Assembly (NCBI GenBank): GCA_947472965.1
Contig: CANJEF010000115.1
Location: forward strand, 1 to 5,259
Direction of reading: 5' to 3'
DNA: 5,259 bases
Origin: Sphingobacteriales bacterium
GTDB lineage: Bacteria > Bacteroidota > Bacteroidia > Chitinophagales > Chitinophagaceae
In this document: in pieces, positions 1 through 5,259 of the stretch
Position numbering within the stretch: the stretch's first letter is position 1
Layout of the letters: each line of letters starts with the position of its first letter
The notes under the pieces: generated by a model
Databases searched by the model: none
What the model saw: only the letters and a program-made list of their open reading frames with translations
What the model was told of the DNA's origin: nothing
Made by a program: the position numbers and the translations under genes

Positions 1-1134
1 AAAAAAAGGCAGTCCTTCTTCACGGGCATATTGAACTGCGATGATTTTCCCATCGATCCCACGATGACCAAAGCCAGGTGCTACCAACAAACCATCTAAT
101 CCATGGAGCTTTGATTTTACATTATCAGCAGAGATGAACTCACTGTGCACATCAACAATCTCAACCTTACACAGATTCATAGCGCCTGCATGAATAAAGG
201 CCTCCAGTATTGATTTGTATGCATCCTGAAGTTCGATATACTTTCCTATCAACCCTATTTTAACTGTTGATGTTGGATTTTGTAATTTGTCCACAAAGGC
301 TTTCCACAAAGTCAAATCAGGCTCCGGATACCAAGTGATATTTAGTTTTTTGAGACAGATGATATCTAATTGCTGTTGCTGCATGAGGAGTGGAACTTCG
401 TAAATGCTTGTGGCATCAGCAGCTTCAATAACAGCCTCGGTTTTTACATTGCAAAACAATGCAATTTTTGCTTTCAACTCATTTGATAAAGGTTGCTCTG
501 TTCTGCACACAAGAATGTCTGGATGCACTCCATTTTCGCTCATCATCTTCACGCTATGCTGTGTTGGCTTAGTTTTCAGCTCCTTTGCAGCTTTCAAATA
601 AGGCACAAGAGTTAGGTGAACTACGAGGCAATCATCATCGGGAAGCTCCCACTGTAGCTGACGAACTGCTTCAACAAAAGGTAAACTTTCAATATCGCCA
701 ACAGTTCCGCCAATTTCAGTGATAATGATGTCATAACCATCTACAGCAAGCAATTGCATTCGTCTTTTTATCTCATCGGTAATGTGCGGAATAACTTGAA
801 CTGTTTTTCCCAAAAAAGCACCTTCCCGTTCTTTGTTGATAACTGTTTGGTAGATCCTTCCAGTTGTTACATTATTTGATTGCTTGGTGAAAATATTGAG
901 AAAACGCTCATAGTGACCAAGATCAAGATCCGTTTCAGCACCATCCTCAGTAACAAAACACTCTCCGTGTTCGTATGGATTTAATGTTCCCGGATCCACA
1001 TTTATATATGGATCAAACTTTTGAATGGTCACTTTAAAACCACGTGCTTGTAATAATTTGGCAAGTGAAGCAGCAATGATACCTTTTCCAAGAGAAGAAG
1101 TTACACCGCCTGTTACAAAAATATATTTTGTCAT
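1..1134 (-). CDS. pyrG: CTP synthase (glutamine-hydrolysing), N-terminal 378 codons, cut by the window edge
   Basis: CTP synthase makes CTP from UTP with ATP and the amide nitrogen of glutamine, the last step of pyrimidine nucleotide synthesis, in the cytoplasm. My translation is unbroken from the ATG at 1134 to the edge. The synthetase domain spans about residues 1-270: P-loop-like GGVTSSLGKG at 9-18, EDGAETDLDLGHYERF at 63-78 (with Asp71, a likely metal ligand), TEIGGTVGDIES at 139-150, and the nucleotide-binding stretch KTKPTQHSVK at 187-196. The class I glutamine amidotransferase domain starts near residue 290, with APGFGHRG at 352-359. The family is usually about 535-550 residues, so roughly 160 are missing, including the expected GICLGMQ nucleophile motif just beyond the edge and the His-Glu pair. 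The start fits the conserved N-terminus and has AGAAGGA seven bases upstream. Many bacteria have PGGFG where this protein has APGFG; this may be a lineage trait. The identification is firm. Confidence 0.97.
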   Translation of the reverse strand, partial: MTKYIFVTGGVTSSLGKGIIAASLAKLLQARGFKVTIQKFDPYINVDPGTLNPYEHGECFVTEDGAETDLDLGHYERFLNIFTKQSNNVTTGRIYQTVINKEREGAFLGKTVQVIPHITDEIKRRMQLLAVDGYDIIITEIGGTVGDIESLPFVEAVRQLQWELPDDDCLVVHLTLVPYLKAAKELKTKPTQHSVKMMSENGVHPDILVCRTEQPLSNELKAKIALFCNVKTEAVIEAADATSIYEVPLLMQQQQLDIICLKKLNITWYPEPDLTLWKAFVDKLQNPTSTVKIGLIGKYIELQDAYKSILEAFIHAGAMNLCKVEIVDVHSEFISADNVKSKLHGLDGLLVAPGFGHRGIDGKIIAVQYAREEGLPFF

Positions 1135-1141
1135 AAAAAAT

Positions 1142-1148
1142 TCCTTCT
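1142..1148 (-). promoter_or_regulatory. Shine-Dalgarno-like site of pyrG
   Basis: The minus strand reads AGAAGGA, then seven bases (AATTTTTT region, mostly U in the RNA) before the pyrG ATG. Spacing and sequence suit a ribosome binding site. Many Bacteroidota genes do without one, and neither purL nor glnN here has such a site, so it stands out within the window. It supports the chosen pyrG start. Whether ribosomes use it is inference. Confidence 0.55.
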
Positions 1149-1169
1149 GATTAATCGTTGCCTTGGGGC

Positions 1170-1199
1170 TTGGTCCGTTATAAAATAAAATTGGACCAA
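1170..1199 (-). repeat. Inverted repeat in the predicted pyrG leader
   Basis: TTGGTCC (1170-1176) and GGACCAA (1193-1199) are perfect 7-bp inverted arms around a 16-base loop made almost wholly of A and T. On the pyrG coding strand the element lies between the candidate promoter and the ribosome binding site, about 36 bases before the start codon. It could fold as a leader hairpin or serve as a DNA operator. No U-tract follows, so it does not look like an intrinsic terminator. The symmetry is directly visible; a regulatory role is inference. Confidence 0.5.
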
Positions 1200-1209
1200 C
1201 AATAAGGAA

Positions 1210-1223
1210 TTAAGTTAACTTAA
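1210..1223. repeat. 14-bp perfect palindrome TTAAGTTAACTTAA, possible operator
   Basis: The 14 bases are a perfect palindrome with no spacer, centred on GTTAAC. They sit just downstream of the expected pyrG transcription start, about 10 bases past the candidate -7 element. That is a common place for a dimeric repressor to bind. The sequence is AT-rich, so chance is possible, and no regulator is known from this window. Confidence 0.4.
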
Positions 1224-1233
1224 AGTGGTCGTA

Positions 1234-1265
1234 CAAACTTAGCATTTATTTATCACCCATTGAAA
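1234..1265 (-). promoter_or_regulatory. Candidate Bacteroidota-type promoter for pyrG
   Basis: On the minus strand, TAAGTTTG (1241-1234) matches the Bacteroidota -7 consensus TAnnTTTG exactly. It is preceded after 20 bases by TTTC (1265-1262), one mismatch from the -33 TTTG. Transcription would begin near 1228 and give a leader of about 95 bases holding the 14-bp palindrome and the 7-bp inverted repeat. The match implies pyrG can be transcribed independently of purL. The -7 element overlaps the stop codon that ends the open frame following purL. The consensus is established; use here is inference. Confidence 0.5.
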
Positions 1266-1424
1266 TAAGGCGTGGGCATGTGGATAATTTTTATGGCCTA
1301 AATCTGAACAATAAAATTCAGGAGCTAAGCTGGGTGGTTCTAAAGGGTTAGAATTAGCTGATTGAGACAATATAAATCCTGATGAGATTAGATTGCCAGA
1401 CGAATAACCATTAAAGCGCTCGCA
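1242..1424 (-). other. 61-codon open frame continuing purL past its stop codon, no clear start
   Basis: After the purL TAA (1427-1425) the same frame stays open for 61 codons to a second TAA (1241-1239). It contains no ATG. The translation looks protein-like, including the stretches NSNPLEPPSLAPEF and YPHAHALFQWVINKC. I do not recognise a family. It could be a chance open frame, a relic of a gene or of a longer purL product, a fragment of a dispersed repeat, or rarely made readthrough product. The known PurL fold appears complete before the stop, so this is not needed for enzyme function. No promoter or ribosome binding site points to it. Confidence 0.25.
1323..1359. repeat. Nested inverted repeats downstream of purL
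   Basis: An inner pair TTCTAA (1338-1343) and TTAGAA (1348-1353) surrounds a 4-base loop. An outer pair AGCTAA (1323-1328) and TTAGCT (1354-1359) encloses it, with nine unpaired bases on one side only. In purL readthrough RNA this would form a two-part hairpin about 70-100 bases after the stop codon. It could stabilise the 3' end or slow transcription, but it is AU-rich and no U-tract follows, so I do not call it a terminator. The symmetry is visible; any role is inference. Confidence 0.3.
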
Positions 1425-3632
1425 TTAAGCCATATGCTTACCAATCGCCTCGTTGTAATCCGTGTTCCAGGAAATCACTGTACCCCAATTTACACCCCCT
1501 ACCACGACCTCTTTCCCTTTCACTGAACCGAGTTTAACGAAAGGAATCTGCGAGAGGTTGATTGATTCTTCAAAAGCGGCAGTATTTTCTAATGAAACAG
1601 AAATAACCACACGACTTTGGGATTCCCCAAACCAAAATGCGTCTGAACGAATGGTAGCATCCGACTGCATTACTTCAAAGCCAAGTCCTTCTACAAAAGA
1701 ACTTTCAAGCAAAGTAATATAAAGCCCCCCTTCACTTACATCATGTGCAGAAACAATCAACTTATTTTTTATAAGTGATATCAACTGCTGTTGCAAGTTA
1801 AATTCATCATCAATGTCAAAATGAGGTGCAGGAGAAAATTCAACTCCACAAATTTTATGCAAGTACTCTGAGGATCCAATATCAGCGGTCGACTTTCCCA
1901 AGAGGTAAATCAGATCGCCCTCATTTTTAAAACCCAGCGTCATCTTGTCGTTGGGCGAATCTAGCAGCCCCACCATTCCGATCGTAGGCGTTGGATATAC
2001 TGCTCCATCAGGATTTTGGTTATAAAAACTAACATTACCACCAGTGACAGGGGTGTCAAATTTCAAACAAGCATCTCCCATTCCCTTGATGGCATAAACA
2101 AATTGATAATAAACTTCAGGATCATAAGGGTTTCCAAAATTCAAGCAATTGGTAACGCCCAATGGGATACCACCACTACAAACGATGTTTCTAGCAGCTT
2201 CGCTTACTGCGATCATAGTACCTTTATATGGATCGGCATATACATAGCGGCTGTTGCAATCGGTCGTTACCGCCAAAGCCTTGCCTGATTCCTTTACCAA
2301 CACCACTGGGGCGTCACTTGGATCATTGGTAGATGTATTTCCAGTTCCTACCATGCTGTCGTATTGATTGTAAACCCATCGTTTGCTGGCAATATTAGGA
2401 ATTACATTGAGTTGCAACGCGACTGCTTTTAAATCTGTCGGCACTGGAATATTGTTGACGTTGAATTCACTAATTTTATCAAAGTAACGAGGCTTTGTAT
2501 ATGACCGATCATATACAGGTGCGCCACCACCCAAAACCAAACTTTCAGCCGGAATCTCTGCTTCCAACTCACCATTCATATAAAATCTCAACATCCCGTC
2601 CGTAGTTACTTCACCAATTTCTGAACATGGAAGATCCCATTTTTCAAAAACGTCTAACACTACTTTTTCCATTCCCTTCTTTACCACCATCAACATCCTT
2701 TCTTGGCTTTCACTCAACAACAACTCCCATGCTTTCATGTTTTGCTGTCTCTTTGGAACTTTATCAAGGTTGATTTTCATTCCTACACCACCTTTTGCAC
2801 TTGTTTCGGCTGTGGAACAAATAATTCCTGCAGCCCCCATGTCTTGCATTCCAACCAAAGCGTTTTTGGGTATAAGCTCAAGACAGGCTTCCAATAATTT
2901 CTTTTCTTGAAAGGGATCACCCACTTGAACCGACGGCAGATCTTGGGCACTTTCAGCAGTAATATCTGCGGATGCAAAGGAGGCACCACCAATGCCATCT
3001 TTTCCAGTGGCTGAACCAACAATAAATACAGGATTACCTTCACCTTCTGCAGTTGCACTTACGGTTGTACCCACCTTAACAATTCCCACGCTCATGGCGT
3101 TTACTAACGGATTGGTATGGTAACAACTTTCAAAATAAACCTCTCCTCCAACGGTTGGTACACCAAAACAATTTCCATAATGACCAATTCCAGCAACTAC
3201 ACCCTTTAACAGATGCTTTGTCTTGGGATCAGTAATATTTCCAAAACGAAGCGAATTCAACGAAGCAATTGGCCGTGCTCCCATGGTAAAAATATCACGG
3301 TGAATACCACCAACTCCAGTTGCTGCCCCTTGGAAAGGTTCGATTGCGGAAGGATGGTTATGCGATTCTATTTTGAATACAACACCATAACCATCTCCAA
3401 TATCAGCCAAACCTGCATTTTCCTCGCCGGCCTTTACAAGCAATTTACTTCCATCGCGGGGCAAGGTTTTTAGCCATTTGATGGAATTTTTATAACTGCA
3501 ATGTTCGCTCCACATCACAGAATATGCAGCCAGTTCATTGAAATTAGGCGTTCTGTCAAGTATTTTTTTTATGCTCTCAAATTCTTCAGGAAGCAAGCCG
3601 AGCTGCTTGGCCGTATCAACAGTTGTATCCAT
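1425..3632 (-). CDS. purL: Phosphoribosylformylglycinamidine synthase, large subunit, small-PurL type
   Basis: PurL converts FGAR to FGAM with ATP in the fourth step of de novo purine synthesis, using ammonia made from glutamine by PurQ, with PurS as the bridging subunit. At 735 residues this is the small type, not the ~1300-residue form with a fused glutaminase; neither purQ nor purS is in the window. The N-terminus carries ELAAYSVMWSEHCSYKNS (33-50), with the likely catalytic His44. Two AIR-synthase-like repeats follow. The first has ESHNHPS (89-95) and GAATGVGGIHRD (102-113). The second has DCNSRYVYADPYKG (from 458), GGNVSFYNQ (around Asn533) and SAHDVSEGGL (628-637). The frame is intact. 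The ATG at 3632 is the only ATG after an upstream in-frame stop at 3698-3696, and a strong promoter match lies just ahead of it. There is no Shine-Dalgarno site. Confidence 0.98.
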   Translation of the reverse strand: MDTTVDTAKQLGLLPEEFESIKKILDRTPNFNELAAYSVMWSEHCSYKNSIKWLKTLPRDGSKLLVKAGEENAGLADIGDGYGVVFKIESHNHPSAIEPFQGAATGVGGIHRDIFTMGARPIASLNSLRFGNITDPKTKHLLKGVVAGIGHYGNCFGVPTVGGEVYFESCYHTNPLVNAMSVGIVKVGTTVSATAEGEGNPVFIVGSATGKDGIGGASFASADITAESAQDLPSVQVGDPFQEKKLLEACLELIPKNALVGMQDMGAAGIICSTAETSAKGGVGMKINLDKVPKRQQNMKAWELLLSESQERMLMVVKKGMEKVVLDVFEKWDLPCSEIGEVTTDGMLRFYMNGELEAEIPAESLVLGGGAPVYDRSYTKPRYFDKISEFNVNNIPVPTDLKAVALQLNVIPNIASKRWVYNQYDSMVGTGNTSTNDPSDAPVVLVKESGKALAVTTDCNSRYVYADPYKGTMIAVSEAARNIVCSGGIPLGVTNCLNFGNPYDPEVYYQFVYAIKGMGDACLKFDTPVTGGNVSFYNQNPDGAVYPTPTIGMVGLLDSPNDKMTLGFKNEGDLIYLLGKSTADIGSSEYLHKICGVEFSPAPHFDIDDEFNLQQQLISLIKNKLIVSAHDVSEGGLYITLLESSFVEGLGFEVMQSDATIRSDAFWFGESQSRVVISVSLENTAAFEESINLSQIPFVKLGSVKGKEVVVGGVNWGTVISWNTDYNEAIGKHMA

Positions 3633-3648
3633 ATTATGATTAGATGCG

Positions 3649-3679
3649 CAAAGGTATATAAAAAAGAAAGGGAGGCAAA
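3649..3679 (-). promoter_or_regulatory. Near-consensus Bacteroidota promoter of purL
   Basis: On the minus strand, TTTG (3679-3676), 19 bases, then TACCTTTG (3656-3649) matches the Bacteroidota primary-sigma pattern TTTG-N19-TAnnTTTG with no mismatch. Transcription should begin near 3642, leaving a leader of only about 10 bases before the purL ATG. Such a short leader leaves no room for a riboswitch or attenuator and no Shine-Dalgarno site, so control of purL would have to act on promoter DNA or elsewhere. The consensus is established; the start point is predicted. Confidence 0.75.
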
Positions 3680-3736
3680 TTTGACAAACTATGATTTATA
3701 ATTATCCTGTTTTTAATCAGCCAATTGCCCGAAATA

Positions 3737-3877
3737 CATATTACGATTTTTTTAATATGATTATGCCGTGCTGATTTCTGTCGGTGTTTTCAGAAAATCA
3801 GCTAATTTATCCATATTTTTTTCACATATTCATGTTTTTCCGAAATGAACTTGTCAAAAACTTGCACTTCTCATATT
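3737..3877. repeat. Cluster of CATATT hexamers in the purL-glnN spacer
   Basis: CATATT occurs at 3737-3742, 3812-3817, 3825-3830 and 3872-3877, with an inverted copy AATATG at 3754-3759 that pairs with the first around an 11-base T-rich gap. Further copies coincide with the start codons of purL (3630-3635) and glnN (3911-3916, inverted). I estimate less than one copy per strand by chance in a spacer of this size and composition. The set could be sites for a regulator, but AT-rich low-complexity sequence is a fair alternative. Confidence 0.3.
3770..3802. repeat. 11-bp inverted repeat with one bulge between purL and glnN
   Basis: GCTGATTTCTG (3770-3780) and CAGAAAATCAGC (3791-3802) are complementary across all 11 bases of the shorter arm, with one extra A in the right arm and a 10-base loop. 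The element lies about 90 bases upstream of the purL -33 element and 60 bases upstream of the glnN -33 candidate. Neither gene is transcribed through it from its predicted promoter, so a DNA-binding site shared by both genes is more plausible than a terminator. The symmetry is visible; the function is inference. Confidence 0.5.
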
Positions 3878-3892
3878 AATTTGTGATTTTTG
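3862..3892 (+). promoter_or_regulatory. Candidate promoter of glnN
   Basis: TTG (3862-3864), 20 bases, then GATTTTTG (3885-3892) resembles the Bacteroidota pattern TTTG-N19-TAnnTTTG with the first T of the -7 element replaced by G. Transcription would begin near 3898-3900, giving a leader of about 15 bases of A and C and no Shine-Dalgarno site, much like purL. An overlapping alternative -7 is TTAATTTG (3876-3883), with its TTG at 3851-3853 but a longer 22-base gap. The weaker match would suit a gene that needs an activator. Confidence 0.45.
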
Positions 3893-3913
3893 CAACTTCA
3901 AAACACACACAAT

Positions 3914-5259
3914 ATGCAATCACTACGTTTTAAAGCAATCGATAATCTTACTGCCGTTACAAACGATACTAAGGTTGAAAGTCCAGCTAAAATAACAGCC
4001 ATATTTGGAGAAAATGTTTTTAGTCTGAAGGTAGCTAGAGAGTTTTTGAGTGATGATGCTTACAAAAGCCTATCGAACTCCATTAAGTCAGGTCAAAAAA
4101 TTGACAGAAATGTGGCTACTCATATTGCTGCTGGCCTAAGACAATGGGCACAGAGCAAAGGTGTAACACACTATACTCACTGGTTTCAGCCATTAACCGG
4201 CACATCAGCGGAAAAGCACGATTCATTTTTTACATTAAAATCGGATGGATCTGCAATTGAAGAATTTGACGGCAATGCACTAACGCAACAAGAGCCTGAT
4301 GCATCATCATTCCCAAGTGGAGGACTGAGAGCAACTTTTGAAGCACGTGGATATACAGCATGGGACCCGACATCTCCTGCATTCATCATGAACATTGGAA
4401 AAGGATTAACACTTTGCATTCCAACAATATTCGTTTCATATACTGGTGAGTCATTGGACTACAAAGCGCCGCTATTGAAATCAATTGAATCATTAAATAA
4501 AGCTGCGGTTGATGTTTGTAATTATTTCGATAAAAATGTAACAAAAGTAACTGCAACATTAGGCTGGGAACAGGAATATTTTGTAATTGATGAAGGACTT
4601 GCAAATGCAAGGCCAGACTTGGTTATGACTGGAAGAACTGTATTTGGTCATGCCCCATCTAAAGGTCAGCAGTTGGAAGACCATTACTTCGGATCAATCC
4701 CTGAGAGAGTATACGATTTCATGAGAGACTTCGAATATGAATCATACCGCCTTGGTATTCCACTTCGCACAAGACACAATGAAGTGGCACCTGCACAATT
4801 TGAGTGTGCCCCAATTTTTGAGGAACTAAATCTTGCGGTAGATCATAACACCCTTTTAATGGATGTGATGACCCGTGTTGCAAAACGCCATAAGCTGAAA
4901 GTGCTTCTGCATGAAAAACCATTTGCAGGCATAAACGGAAGTGGAAAGCATAACAACTGGAGCATGGCAACCGATACAGGTGTGAACCTTCTTGCGCCGG
5001 GCAAAACACCGAAAACAAACTTAATGTTTCTTGCTTTTTTTGTAAACACCATCAAAGCAGTTCATGATCATGCAGACCTACTACGTGCTGCGATTGCTTC
5101 AGCAGGCAATGACCACCGCTTAGGAGCTAACGAAGCACCCCCAGCAATTATTTCTGCATACATAGGAGGCTATCTTGCGAAGGTATTAGATGAAGTGGAA
5201 AGCAGGGTTGGAAACAAATTTGATGAACAAGATGAAGTGATGTTGAAACTTGACATTCA
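3914..5259 (+). CDS. glnN: Glutamine synthetase type III, N-terminal 448 codons, cut by the window edge
   Basis: GSIII makes glutamine from glutamate, ammonia and ATP in the cytoplasm and is the main ammonium-assimilating enzyme in many Bacteroidota. My translation is open to the edge. It begins with the GSIII-specific N-terminal region: RFKAIDNLT near residue 5, [19 protein letters not shown] from 86 and [19 protein letters not shown] from 134. The catalytic domain follows, with GWEQEYF at 217-223 (metal-binding glutamates), [13 protein letters not shown] near 285, [18 protein letters not shown] at 333-350 and [12 protein letters not shown] at 399-410. GSIII is about 700-730 residues, far longer than types I and II, so about 280 are missing. 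The ATG at 3914 is chosen because an in-frame TGA lies at 3884-3886 with no ATG between. The gene is divergent from purL and shares its upstream region. The identification is firm; regulation is unknown. Confidence 0.97.
   Translation, partial: MQSLRFKAIDNLTAVTNDTKVESPAKITAIFGENVFSLKVAREFLSDDAYKSLSNSIKSGQKIDRNVATHIAAGLRQWAQSKGVTHYTHWFQPLTGTSAEKHDSFFTLKSDGSAIEEFDGNALTQQEPDASSFPSGGLRATFEARGYTAWDPTSPAFIMNIGKGLTLCIPTIFVSYTGESLDYKAPLLKSIESLNKAAVDVCNYFDKNVTKVTATLGWEQEYFVIDEGLANARPDLVMTGRTVFGHAPSKGQQLEDHYFGSIPERVYDFMRDFEYESYRLGIPLRTRHNEVAPAQFECAPIFEELNLAVDHNTLLMDVMTRVAKRHKLKVLLHEKPFAGINGSGKHNNWSMATDTGVNLLAPGKTPKTNLMFLAFFVNTIKAVHDHADLLRAAIASAGNDHRLGANEAPPAIISAYIGGYLAKVLDEVESRVGNKFDEQDEVMLKLDI

Noticed and set aside
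404..601. A 65-codon open frame on the plus strand
   Set aside because: It lies wholly inside pyrG on the opposite strand, and its residues show no family features. The pyrG frame explains the sequence.
1304..1321. CTGAA and TTCAG as a 5-bp hairpin downstream of purL
   Set aside because: The stem is too short and AU-rich with an 8-base loop and no U-tract; such pairs are common by chance.
1135..1424. A rho-independent terminator for purL
   Set aside because: I looked on the minus strand for a GC-rich stem followed by a T-run and found none; the nested repeats at 1323-1359 lack the tract.
1462..3701. Several short open frames on both strands within or across purL
   Set aside because: All overlap the intact 735-residue PurL frame, whose motifs are conserved throughout. 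The one running to 3701 on the plus strand starts inside purL and has no promoter or binding site.
3770..3821. The 11-bp inverted repeat followed by a T-run (3815-3821) as an intrinsic terminator
   Set aside because: The T-run begins over 10 bases after the stem, the stem is AT-rich, and no gene is transcribed toward it on the plus strand within the window.
3633..3913. A purine or glutamine riboswitch ahead of purL or glnN
   Set aside because: The predicted leaders are about 10 and 15 bases long, and I see no known riboswitch core in the spacer.
4186..5055. Four short minus-strand open frames
   Set aside because: They are antisense to glnN, which has conserved GSIII motifs across the same stretch.

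Overview
This window most likely comes from a member of the Bacteroidota, possibly near Chitinophagaceae or Flavobacteriia; the exact lineage is inference. Three things support this. The composition is AT-rich. The glutamine synthetase is the long type III enzyme (GlnN), first described in Bacteroides. The best promoter matches have the Bacteroidota form: a TTTG-like -33 element, 19-20 nt, then TAnnTTTG. The window is a housekeeping region with three metabolic genes and no sign of mobile DNA, CRISPR, RNA genes or defence genes.

Layout, left to right. Positions 1-1134, minus strand: the N-terminal 378 codons of CTP synthase (pyrG). The window edge cuts it just before the expected glutaminase nucleophile motif. 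Positions 1135-1424: a 290-base spacer. It holds a candidate pyrG promoter, a 14-bp perfect palindrome, an inverted repeat in the predicted leader, a Shine-Dalgarno-like site, and a 61-codon open frame that continues the purL frame past its stop codon. Positions 1425-3632, minus strand: complete purL (735 aa), the small form of phosphoribosylformylglycinamidine (FGAM) synthase that works with PurS and PurQ. Positions 3633-3913: a 281-base divergent control region with a near-consensus purL promoter, an 11-bp inverted repeat, repeated CATATT hexamers and a weaker glnN promoter. Positions 3914-5259, plus strand: the first 448 codons of glnN, running off the right edge.

The three genes share glutamine as a theme. 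GlnN makes glutamine from glutamate and ammonia. CTP synthase and the PurL/PurQ/PurS complex spend its amide nitrogen on CTP and purines. purL and glnN are transcribed divergently from a shared spacer, while pyrG lies downstream of purL on the same strand but appears to have its own promoter. I found no convincing undescribed system. The items most worth a second look are the open frame after purL, the organised pyrG leader and the purL-glnN control region.
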